64,000 bases of DNA, from positions 1-64,000 of the forward strand of contig NZ_PYWL01000010.1 of assembly GCF_003049525.1 (NCBI RefSeq). The letters are read 5' to 3'. The position numbers and the translations under genes are program-made. The notes beneath the pieces were generated by a model. The model did no database searches, was not told the origin of the DNA, and saw nothing but the letters and a program-made list of their open reading frames with translations. The stretch comes from Lysinibacillus fusiformis. Lineage in GTDB: Bacteria > Bacillota > Bacilli > Bacillales_A > Planococcaceae. Below are positions 20,466 through 28,373 of this stretch, one piece after another (the stretch's first letter is position 1; each line of letters starts with the position of its first letter).

Positions 20466-22112
20466 ATGACAAATAAAGCGCTATCAACATTAATAGCCAC
20501 GGCTATGACAGCGACACTAGTATTACCAGTGGCTACTGCACAAGCCTCTTCTTCCCTAAATCAATCAAGCTTATATGAAGCACAGTTTCAAGTTGCAGCA
20601 ACAAAAAAAGTGGTCGGCAATGCCGTAACGATTAAAAACATTACAAATGATACGGTCATTACAACAAACGGTACATTTAGAATCCACAATGATTTAAAGC
20701 CCCTTTTTGATCATTCAAACAAAACAGCATTAACGAATGCATCGGCCACCATTGTCGTAAAAAACAAGCAAATTATTGATGTGACATCATTAACATTAAA
20801 TAAAGCTGGTACGAGTAAAAAATCAGTATATTTTGATGGGGGTGACGCTCATGTTTCTGGTGATGTTACTGTGAACGCAGATTATGTAAACATACAAGAC
20901 ATTACGATTGATGGTCAGCTAATCATTACAAACAGAGTAAAAAAAGCTATTACACTTGATGACGTTTCTGTGAGCGATACGATTACACTAAAACCACTAA
21001 TTATAAAGAAGAATGACTGGCTGTATGTTACGCTAAGAGATATGAAATCATCTACTATCAATGTAGCACGTACGAAGGTGAATATATCTTCTGACCAAGC
21101 GCTTTCTAAAATTGATATAGGAGGTAAAGTTCCTACTTTTGAGTTGAAGGCAAATGTGGAAAAGCTAACGATCAATGTAGAGGAAAACTTCAACCTTTTC
21201 GGCGAGGGCAAAATTGAACAAATCATTGTCAAAGGCGGAACAAAAGTAGCATTAAATTCTGGACACCAGGTGGGTAAAGTACAAGTAGACAATAAAAGCG
21301 TATCCGTTACCCTACCTGTTATTGATAAAAAAGAGCTAACTACGCTACTAGCATCCCCCCCTTACGTACAGGTTTCTATAAATGGATACGATATTTTAAC
21401 AACTGACAAATGGACAATGCAGGTTGATCGTAATATTTTTGATTCTGCTGTGGCCAGCGCCAAAGCTGTAGCAAACAACAATAGCGCCTCACAAGAACAA
21501 GTAAAGAATGCTATTACACAATACAGAAATGCTTTATCCGTCTATCAAACTGCTCAAAAGTACGGCTTAAAATATGGCTATGGCTACGGCAATAGCGATA
21601 AAGCTACTCTTCAATCTTTAATCAATTCAATTCAGTATGTAACGGTTTCGTGGGGCTCAGATGTTTACCATAATAATCCATGGACAACGCAAGCTGAGAG
21701 GAACGCTATAGATTCCGCAGTTTCAGCTGCTCAAGCAGTTGTTAATAATTATTACGCTACTCAAACTGATATTACGAGTGCTATCAATAACTTAAACAAT
21801 GCTATTTGGACTTATAAGAGTGCTTATAAGTATAATAATAATTATTATTATGGTAATAAATACAGCTTACAAACGCTTGTTAATCAGGCAAAAGGGATGT
21901 ATGTGACTGTTTCAGAGGATGGATCAGGTTTATCATCTAATATCAATTGGACAACGTATATGGAATGGTACATTTTCGACTCGGCCGTATCATACGCTGA
22001 AACGTTTTTATCTAATAATTATTTCTCTGACTACGAAGTCTCATATGTCATTAATTATTTAAACACCGCTATTTCAACCTATAAAGGCCAGTATAAAAAA
22101 GGGAAAGATTAA
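20466..22112 (+). CDS. Secreted protein with beta-solenoid-like domain and three C-terminal helical repeats
   Basis: 548 residues beginning with a signal peptide ending near ATAQA. The middle (about 100-290) is rich in short beta-repeats and shares a module with the SLH protein at 41449-45801: NKAGTSKKSVYFDGG, VNADYVNIQDITIDG, and IDIGG followed by FGEGKIEQI. The C-terminal 250 residues hold three copies of a roughly 80-residue unit (W-T...IFDSAV...A..VNN...AI..Y), separated by Tyr/Gly/Asn-rich linkers, like FIVAR-type surface repeats. The start at 20466 is chosen from GGAGTG six bases upstream. No sortase motif or SLH domain is seen, so it is either secreted or held by an unknown means. Function unknown. 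Confidence 0.75.
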   Translation: MTNKALSTLIATAMTATLVLPVATAQASSSLNQSSLYEAQFQVAATKKVVGNAVTIKNITNDTVITTNGTFRIHNDLKPLFDHSNKTALTNASATIVVKNKQIIDVTSLTLNKAGTSKKSVYFDGGDAHVSGDVTVNADYVNIQDITIDGQLIITNRVKKAITLDDVSVSDTITLKPLIIKKNDWLYVTLRDMKSSTINVARTKVNISSDQALSKIDIGGKVPTFELKANVEKLTINVEENFNLFGEGKIEQIIVKGGTKVALNSGHQVGKVQVDNKSVSVTLPVIDKKELTTLLASPPYVQVSINGYDILTTDKWTMQVDRNIFDSAVASAKAVANNNSASQEQVKNAITQYRNALSVYQTAQKYGLKYGYGYGNSDKATLQSLINSIQYVTVSWGSDVYHNNPWTTQAERNAIDSAVSAAQAVVNNYYATQTDITSAINNLNNAIWTYKSAYKYNNNYYYGNKYSLQTLVNQAKGMYVTVSEDGSGLSSNINWTTYMEWYIFDSAVSYAETFLSNNYFSDYEVSYVINYLNTAISTYKGQYKKGKD

Positions 22113-22269
22113 ATTCTTTCAGCTTGAAATAAAACAATGATGCTGACAAAACAAATCAATGAATATAACGTTTGATCAATGAGTTTCATAAACCTGTTAG
22201 GACGAAAACTAGGAACAACTATATCATCGAGCTTGCGTTAACTTCTCAATGGCTTTTTTTTCAATCTAG

Positions 22270-22298
22270 GGACTCTGCAAACTGCAAGAGTCCTTTTT
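22270..22298 (+). terminator. Terminator downstream of the secreted-protein gene
   Basis: Arms GGACTCTGC and GCAAGAGTCC with a single bulge, followed by TTTTTATAAT. It lies 158 bases after the secreted-protein stop. Confidence 0.65.
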
Positions 22299-22318
22299 AT
22301 AATCATTATTCTATATAG

Positions 22319-23473
22319 TTAAACATTCATGTGCGTTAGCGCATTGGTCTGCTTCCATCTTTTATACCAATTCTCAATTTCCTCACTTGGTTCCACCGCC
22401 AAATGCTCCTGAAGCGCTTTTTTTAACAGTAAGTATTGCTCCTCAACAGCCGCTACATTATTCAGTAAATCGTAAAGTTTCATCAGGATGAAATAGTTTT
22501 CCTCTTCACCTGCAAAAAGAGCTTGAACTGTTTCCTGTACCTTAATAGCAGCTGAATAGTTTTCATTTGTTATATAAAATTCACTAAGCTGATGGGCATG
22601 ATGTAACCATAGTCGCCTTAAACGCTCTTTCTCACTTTCTGCCCATAGATAATCACAATCGCCTAAATAATCACCAGTATACATTTGGAATACTTGTTCA
22701 TGCTGATCCACGGTTGACTTTTCTAGTGAAGGTAAAGCTTTCAAGCTAGACAGCCATTGTTCTACATCTACAACAGTTTGTTCCAACAAAAGTTTATAGC
22801 CTGAATTGAGCAATGGACTTGAAATTTGCACACCTTCCAGCCCATAGTTTTTTAATGTTTGACGTATTGTATAAATGGCCGTATAAAGTTGTTTCGATGC
22901 TTTATCTCTATCAGACTCTGGCCAAAATAACTCTAAAATGGTATCACGATATATAATTTCATCACGGTGATTAAGTAAGTAAGCAAATAACTCTTTCGCT
23001 TTGGATGTTCGCCATTTTAAAATTTGTGTTTGGCCGTCTGGCGATACGACATGGAGCCCGCCAAATAGATTAATAATTGTAGAGTTCATTGAACTTTTTT
23101 TGTGTTTATTATTGATCTGTTCAAGACGATCCAATGTCTTTTCTAAACGTGAAATTTGTATGGGTTTCAATAAATAATCAACAGCATGTAAATTAAAGGC
23201 ATCTAAAGCATATTGATCGAACCCTGTTGTAAAAACAATCTCTACATCTGGCAATAATTCTTGAATTTTCTCCCCCAGTGCTAAACCATCCATATCCGGC
23301 ATGACTATATCTAAAAATACAACACTTGGTTGTATACTCTGTATCTCATCCATCGCTTTTAGAGAATCGGTGTATTCTCCAACTACTTCTATCCCTGGAA
23401 CCTTACTTTCTTCAAGCAAGGTTTTTAATCTCGTTATTGATAAATATTCATCATCTACTAGCACGATTCTCAT
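22319..23473 (-). CDS. Response regulator with BTAD (SARP-like) output
   Basis: 384 residues. The receiver domain is intact (Asp7-Asp8, phospho-acceptor Asp55 in FLDIVMPDMDG, Lys in LLKPIQ). It is followed by an OmpR-like winged helix (about 130-225: WRTSKAKELFAYLLNHRDE, PESDRDKASKQLYTAIYTIRQTLK) and a BTAD-type helical region to the end. Such proteins are cytoplasmic response regulators. No histidine kinase gene is adjacent, so it is an orphan here. It lies between two secreted-protein genes that read away from or toward it. GGAGG lies seven bases before ATG. Confidence 0.88.
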   Translation of the reverse strand: MRIVLVDDEYLSITRLKTLLEESKVPGIEVVGEYTDSLKAMDEIQSIQPSVVFLDIVMPDMDGLALGEKIQELLPDVEIVFTTGFDQYALDAFNLHAVDYLLKPIQISRLEKTLDRLEQINNKHKKSSMNSTIINLFGGLHVVSPDGQTQILKWRTSKAKELFAYLLNHRDEIIYRDTILELFWPESDRDKASKQLYTAIYTIRQTLKNYGLEGVQISSPLLNSGYKLLLEQTVVDVEQWLSSLKALPSLEKSTVDQHEQVFQMYTGDYLGDCDYLWAESEKERLRRLWLHHAHQLSEFYITNENYSAAIKVQETVQALFAGEEENYFILMKLYDLLNNVAAVEEQYLLLKKALQEHLAVEPSEEIENWYKRWKQTNALTHMNV

Positions 23474-23955
23474 TATTACTCCTCCTTAAAAACTACTCCT
23501 TTACTTATTATCGTTTATTTTTCTAAAAAATTGAGAGATAGCATTACTTTTGAAGGATAAATAATCCAATTTGTAGACATCTACTGATATAGGATAAAAA
23601 AGAGCACGCCTCCTAAAAAACCATATTTTAACTATTAACAACTTCTATTATTTACCATAAAAAAATTAAAATAAACTGGCCTAACCGCTCATTTTTATAT
23701 TCTCTCTGTCAGATGATTTTCGGTCATTACAGCCCATTATTATCCGGTAGTACTTGTCCCACAACAAAACAATTCTTTTTTGATGCCGTTTAAATAGGTA
23801 CTGAAGTTATATACTCTCACTAAAAACACATAACCAATCTACCTATTCGGCCAAAAAATGCATAAAAAAATCCCAGGCTATGATAAAATTGATACAACCC
23901 CATATATTGGATAGATTTCCGTTTCGAATAATATAATTAGGAGGCATCTCATAGT
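23474..23955. other. Intergenic region before the secreted alpha-helical protein gene
   Basis: 482 bases without a convincing gene. A candidate promoter for the downstream gene, TTGATA (23889-23894), 17 bases, TAGATT (23912-23917), lies 39 bases before its ATG, and AGGAGG lies at 23940-23945. Nothing else is recognisable. Confidence 0.45.
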
Positions 23956-25248
23956 ATGAAAAATAAAAAAAAATTAGCTCTGCTGTCTTTAGTGGCGGTC
24001 CCATCGCTCCTTTATAGTGCACCAGCATCTGCTGCTAATGTGACTGGACAACCAAGCGTGGCATACATATACAGCACTTCTTACTACAATTCTAACGTGT
24101 CAAATGTTATACAATTGATTAACAATATTAACTACACAACCTCTACCTTCCAAGTAAATTTGGAGGCAGCACTTAAGGCCTACAATGCACTAACAGAGCT
24201 GGAAAAACAGTATGTAACAAACTATTCCACATTGTCAGCACATCAACAGACAAGGATTTCTTACCGTAAACTGGCAGCACAAATTGAGGAAAAGTTATAT
24301 TCAGTAGAATCTACAGCTGTTAATTATTATCAAAATGTCATGGAAACAAGAGATTGGTATAATACCTTAAATGCAGCACAAAAAACTTTTGTAAGTGCAG
24401 CCGCGCAAAAAATATTAACATCATATATTGCGCCTAATACATCAGTTGATAAAGTAGTAAATAAAATTCAACTAATTAATTCATCTCGTCCAACTTTCCA
24501 TAAAGATGTAGCTGATGCTCGAGCAGAGCTATATGCCTTACGTAGGTTTTCATATGTTTCTTTACCTACTGGGGTTGAACAACTTCTACTTGACGCTGAA
24601 CAACTTGTATTGAAGGATAAGGCTGCTGCTAAGGCTGTAGAAAGTGCCATTGCAGCTCTATCACCAAAAACCTCTACTCCGCAGGATGTACAAGAAGTAA
24701 AGACGGCTTTTGAAGCTCTAACACCTGTACAGCAGCAACTCGTGCCAAATGTTTGGACTTTGGTTGATTTTGTCCAAGGGAAATATACACTCCCTTCAAA
24801 AGGGAACGTCCCTAAAACACCTGTACTATCAGATATGGTAGCTATACCAGGTAAAACAACGGCTATGACGAAAAGCAAGAATATTTATAAAGCCAAAATA
24901 AATGTTTCTGATTCCGAGATTGATACAGAACGCTTTATTTTAACAACAAAGGATAAAATAACAATTATCATTCCGCCACTTTATACATTAATCAATGAAG
25001 ATGAAGGTGTAATCGACATTCAAGTAACAAAAAGGGGAGATCGCATTACTCTTCAGGCTACATTAAATAAAAAGCAAGTTACATTCGATGCGAACATGGA
25101 GATTATTATTGAAGGTTTATCAGCAAACTCATCGATCAACCACTTAAATGACTTTGGCAAGCAAGTACCAGCCGACTATATCGTTAGTGGAAACCGTCAT
25201 ATTATCCCAACAATGACACCTGGGACATTCCAAATCATTAGAAATTAA
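23956..25248 (+). CDS. Secreted protein with repeated helical surface domains
   Basis: 430 residues with a clear signal peptide (KNKKKLALLSLVAVPSLLYSAPASAA). At least three copies of a helical unit of the kind found in Gram-positive surface proteins follow: AYNALTELEKQYVTNYSTL, WYNTLNAAQKTFVSAAAQ and AFEALTPVQQQLVPNVWTL. The C-terminal 130 residues are beta-rich (RFILTTKDKITIIIPPLYTL). No SLH, LPXTG or membrane anchor is seen. AGGAGG lies ten bases before ATG. A surface or matrix role is likely by analogy only. Confidence 0.7.
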   Translation: MKNKKKLALLSLVAVPSLLYSAPASAANVTGQPSVAYIYSTSYYNSNVSNVIQLINNINYTTSTFQVNLEAALKAYNALTELEKQYVTNYSTLSAHQQTRISYRKLAAQIEEKLYSVESTAVNYYQNVMETRDWYNTLNAAQKTFVSAAAQKILTSYIAPNTSVDKVVNKIQLINSSRPTFHKDVADARAELYALRRFSYVSLPTGVEQLLLDAEQLVLKDKAAAKAVESAIAALSPKTSTPQDVQEVKTAFEALTPVQQQLVPNVWTLVDFVQGKYTLPSKGNVPKTPVLSDMVAIPGKTTAMTKSKNIYKAKINVSDSEIDTERFILTTKDKITIIIPPLYTLINEDEGVIDIQVTKRGDRITLQATLNKKQVTFDANMEIIIEGLSANSSINHLNDFGKQVPADYIVSGNRHIIPTMTPGTFQIIRN

Positions 25249-25255
25249 ACATTTT

Positions 25256-25300
25256 AAAGCACTAAAGATACCCATTTCAAAGGTTTCTTTAGTGCTTTCT
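25256..25300 (+). terminator. Terminator after the secreted-protein gene
   Basis: Arms at about 25256-25268 and 25287-25298 (AAAGCACTAAAGA with TCTTTAGTGCTTT), a long loop and a T-rich 3' side. It may act in both directions with the convergent gene that ends at 25347. Confidence 0.75.
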
Positions 25301-25346
25301 TAAAGCGCCCCCTTAACCTGTTGTCCATTTATGAGGCACCATTTAT

Positions 25347-26321
25347 TTAATTTACTGTAGCTAATAGACGATTTACAATGAAATCAAGCTGTTTAGTTAA
25401 TGAATATATATCATTGTAGTAACAAAAACCAAAATCAATTTCCACAAGTCTGCCTTCTTTAACAGCTGGAATAGCGGACCAAACTGGATGGTCAGTTAAA
25501 TCTACCATCCCTTCATACGATGAACGAAAAACATAATCTCCTGCATACTCCGTTAATACTTCTAAGGATACATCTATCGCCTCCTGAGTATTATTCTTAT
25601 CATCTATTTTCTGTTGAATAATTTCTGGCGCACGCATTCCTAAATATTCATACAATGCTTGAGAACCACGTCCAAAGGTATAACTTGTTACAACTGACAT
25701 TTTCCCTTTGCCGCCTTCCATAATACTAACTGTTTTATCTAATACACCCACCGCTTTTAGCTGTTCTTTACTGTCTTCTACTTTTGTATAAAAATTAGTC
25801 AAAAGATCTTTTGCTTCTTTCTCTTTCCCCAGCACTTCACCAATTTTTTCTAAACGTTGATCTAAAGATGTTGTGGCGTCATCTATCACAATAGTTGGAG
25901 CTATTTTTTTCATCTGGCCATATAGTTCTTCATTCTTTGGAATAATGATGACATCCGGCTTTAATTGAATCACTGCCTCAACATTCGGCTCAAACCATTC
26001 ACCTAAACTTTCGACTGTTTTTAATTCCTCCTCAAATGCAGCGCCCTCCTGTATCTTAGAAGAACCCACAGGTGTTACACCAAATGCTAGGACGTCACCA
26101 GTATAATACATCACAACTACTCGCTCAGGATTAACGGGTATTTCAACGTCCCCTTTAATAGTGGATACAACCTTTGTTTGTGATTTAATTGCTGTTTGTG
26201 CAACAGAGGTCTTATTTCCCTCGCCCCCCGTATTCGTAGATGTTCCGTTGCTACAAGCGCTTAATAAAAGTGTTAAGCATAGAAAAAGTGTTGCAATAGT
26301 TGATACTCCTCTTTTATTCAT
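25347..26321 (-). other. Nested lipoprotein start within fusion 1 (possible second product, 324 residues)
   Basis: ATG at 26321 is in frame with the AraC ORF. GGGAGG lies 12 bases upstream, which is rather far; a three-codon frame (ATG AAT CAA TGA) begins at a better-placed ATG at 26329 and overlaps the start. A Fur-box-like site at 26347-26361 lies immediately upstream. The product would be a standard siderophore-binding lipoprotein of the usual length. Confidence 0.6.
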
Positions 26322-27272
26322 TGATTCATACTTCCTCCCTTTATATTGATAACCATTCTCAATATAATCTTGGAAGTTCCAATCGACAATGGAGTATCTT
26401 TCAGACATTGAAGGACTATCTTTTACTAGACGATCTATTTGTTCTTTTTGACGAAACTTTATGGGTGAGATCCCTACTCTTTTTTTGAATAGTCTACTAA
26501 AATAATAAACATCATGATAGCCGACGCTCATAGCTATATCACGTAAGCTAGCATCTGTCTCCACAAGCAAAGTGGACGCCTTTCCGATTCTTAGCTGAAT
26601 TAAATACTCAATAGGACTACAGCCTATCTGTTGCTTGAATTGAATAGATAAATGTGATGGACTATAACGTAATGCCTTGGCAATTGTGTCTAACGTCAAT
26701 GGTTTTGCGAAGTTTTCTTCTATGTATGCTTGAATTTGATAAGAGACATTCAACTTTGGGATGTCGAGACTCTCTTGATCTAACTGTATAAAAATTTCAT
26801 TTAAAAATTGATAAAATAGTGATTTAACTGTAAATTTATCTAGATTACCGGCATTTCTCCATTTACTATACATTTGATGTGTTTTTTCGAACATAGTAAC
26901 AGGTGAGCTTGGTACAAAACCGTATTGATATTTGAAAGGATTATTTCTATACATGGCCGCTACTACCCTTTTATTAGAAGTTAAAGGAATAAAGGCTCGA
27001 TAGAATACCATATAGTATTCAAACCCTTTATCTTTAGCCATGATTTGCAGAGTAGAGCCCTTCCCACTGTGGATAAGATGAAAGCCCTCTAGTGTATATT
27101 TGTTTAAGTCTATATAGATATCTGCACTACCTCCTGTAGCATAAAGAAACATATTAGCAGGTAATTTATACAATTTACCAATTTCCTCAGGTTTGAATAG
27201 CTCATAACGTATATCTAGTATTTTTGTCGTGGCATGATTCCAAAGAAATAGAAACTCCTCATCAGGTAGCAT
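25347..27272 (-). CDS. AraC regulator fused in frame to a siderophore-binding lipoprotein (fusion 1)
   Basis: One open frame of 641 codons. Residues 1-180 form an AraC-type sensor domain and about 185-280 the double helix-turn-helix (LRYSPSHLSIQFKQQIG; VGYHDVYYFSRLFKKRVG). Then, with no stop, the frame crosses a Fur-box-like sequence (26347-26361) and GGGAGG into Met318, which begins a complete lipoprotein: signal peptide MNKRGVSTIATLFLCLTLLL, lipobox LLSAC with Cys340, and a FeuA/FhuD-type binding domain (VEIPVNPERVVVMYYTGDVLAFGVTPVG; LKPDVIIIPKN; EYAGDYVF). If made whole, the signal would be a membrane anchor between a cytoplasmic DNA-binding part and an external sensor. If translation starts at Met318, a normal lipoprotein results. 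A separate Fur-like box lies before the first ATG. Confidence 0.85.
   Translation of the reverse strand: MLPDEEFLFLWNHATTKILDIRYELFKPEEIGKLYKLPANMFLYATGGSADIYIDLNKYTLEGFHLIHSGKGSTLQIMAKDKGFEYYMVFYRAFIPLTSNKRVVAAMYRNNPFKYQYGFVPSSPVTMFEKTHQMYSKWRNAGNLDKFTVKSLFYQFLNEIFIQLDQESLDIPKLNVSYQIQAYIEENFAKPLTLDTIAKALRYSPSHLSIQFKQQIGCSPIEYLIQLRIGKASTLLVETDASLRDIAMSVGYHDVYYFSRLFKKRVGISPIKFRQKEQIDRLVKDSPSMSERYSIVDWNFQDYIENGYQYKGRKYESMNKRGVSTIATLFLCLTLLLSACSNGTSTNTGGEGNKTSVAQTAIKSQTKVVSTIKGDVEIPVNPERVVVMYYTGDVLAFGVTPVGSSKIQEGAAFEEELKTVESLGEWFEPNVEAVIQLKPDVIIIPKNEELYGQMKKIAPTIVIDDATTSLDQRLEKIGEVLGKEKEAKDLLTNFYTKVEDSKEQLKAVGVLDKTVSIMEGGKGKMSVVTSYTFGRGSQALYEYLGMRAPEIIQQKIDDKNNTQEAIDVSLEVLTEYAGDYVFRSSYEGMVDLTDHPVWSAIPAVKEGRLVEIDFGFCYYNDIYSLTKQLDFIVNRLLATVN
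26347..26361. promoter_or_regulatory. Fur-box-like site inside fusion ORF 1
   Basis: TGATAACCATTCTCA matches the 7-1-7 Fur box TGATAATNATTATCA at 13 of 15 positions. It lies within the translated linker between the AraC part and the lipoprotein signal. Confidence 0.65.
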
Positions 27273-27317
27273 TCTTTATCATTCCTTTCCATTCAGCTAC
27301 TCCAAGTTTATTATAAT

Positions 27318-27332
27318 TGATAATAGTTCTCA
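27318..27332. promoter_or_regulatory. Fur-box-like site upstream of fusion 1
   Basis: TGATAATAGTTCTCA matches the Fur box at 13 of 15 positions, 46 bases upstream of the AraC-lipoprotein ORF start. Confidence 0.65.
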
Positions 27333-27364
27333 ATTATATTTTTTAATAAATAGATATTAATAGA

Positions 27365-27400
27365 AAAATCACTCTGGCAATACAAGGCTAGAGTGATTTT
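27365..27400 (-). terminator. Terminator of fusion 2
   Basis: Perfect 11-base arms (27365-27375 with 27390-27400), followed on the minus strand by a T-rich stretch, just after the fusion 2 stop codon. Confidence 0.8.
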
Positions 27401-27410
27401 GAACTTATCT

Positions 27411-28373
27411 TTAATTTCTTTTAACTTGTTGGACTATCATTTCCGTTACTTCTTCGATTTGCCCAAGTATAGAAATTGGATCTGAAAACCAGAAACTCCA
27501 TCCATCGATTTCGAAAATTTGATCATTTTGTACAGCATCAAGTGTTTTCCAAACAGGTTCACTTTTATAATCATATGTTTCTGTTGCTTTATCAACTGCC
27601 ATAAAAATATAATCACCTGCATATTCTGTAAGTAATTCAGGGGATAATTGCAACCAAGGCTTTTCAGGATCAATATCATCTATTACTTTTGATGGCGGCG
27701 TTAGTCCAAGCCCATCATAAAATGACCGCCCTGTATAACCATTACCGTATAATGTTATATCATTTTTTGCCCCGCCAGCTAAAATAGTAACAGTTTGATT
27801 CTTGCTTATAATATTTTGAACGGTTTGTTTGGCTTTTGCTACTCTCTGATGATAGTCATCTAACCATGCCTTCACTTCTTCCTCTTTATCTAATATTCTA
27901 CTAAACTCCTCCAATGTCTCATCCATTTCTAAAGTAAACGGTATTAAAACAGTAGGGGCTATTTTAGAAAAGGCTTCATATTTCTTTTCATCACCTGTAA
28001 TAATAAGGTCTGGCTTCAAATCTACTACGGCTTCAAGGGAATCCTCAAAATAAGTAATTCCTTCGTTATGGTCTTTTAAATAAGGGCTTTTCATATAAAG
28101 CTCCTGTGTACCTACTGGTTTTATGCCCAAGGTCAATAAAAAACCAGGGTACGTATCCGTTACGACACGTTTCGGGTCAACTGGAATTTCTACATCCCCT
28201 TTCACAGTAGAAACGATTTTCGTTGTGGACTGCACTTCCGCAGCCTGATTGGTTGCCGCCTTTGTCTCCACATTATTGGTAGTATTCATAGCACTACCAG
28301 AACATGCACTTAGCAATAAAGTGAAGCATAGCAATAAAGTCGTCATCATAGAGGACTTTGTCTTTTTATTCAT
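27411..28373 (-). other. Nested lipoprotein start within fusion 2 (possible second product, 320 residues)
   Basis: ATG at 28373 is in frame, with AAGGAG eight bases upstream. A perfect Fur box and a possible TTGATA-17-TATAAA promoter (28392-28420) lie just upstream. This makes an independently transcribed and translated lipoprotein likely, although the predicted RNA leader would be very short. Confidence 0.65.

Noticed and set aside
24468-24878. 136-codon minus-strand frame opposite the secreted protein gene
   Set aside because: Shadow of the plus-strand gene, which has a signal peptide and a ribosome binding site.
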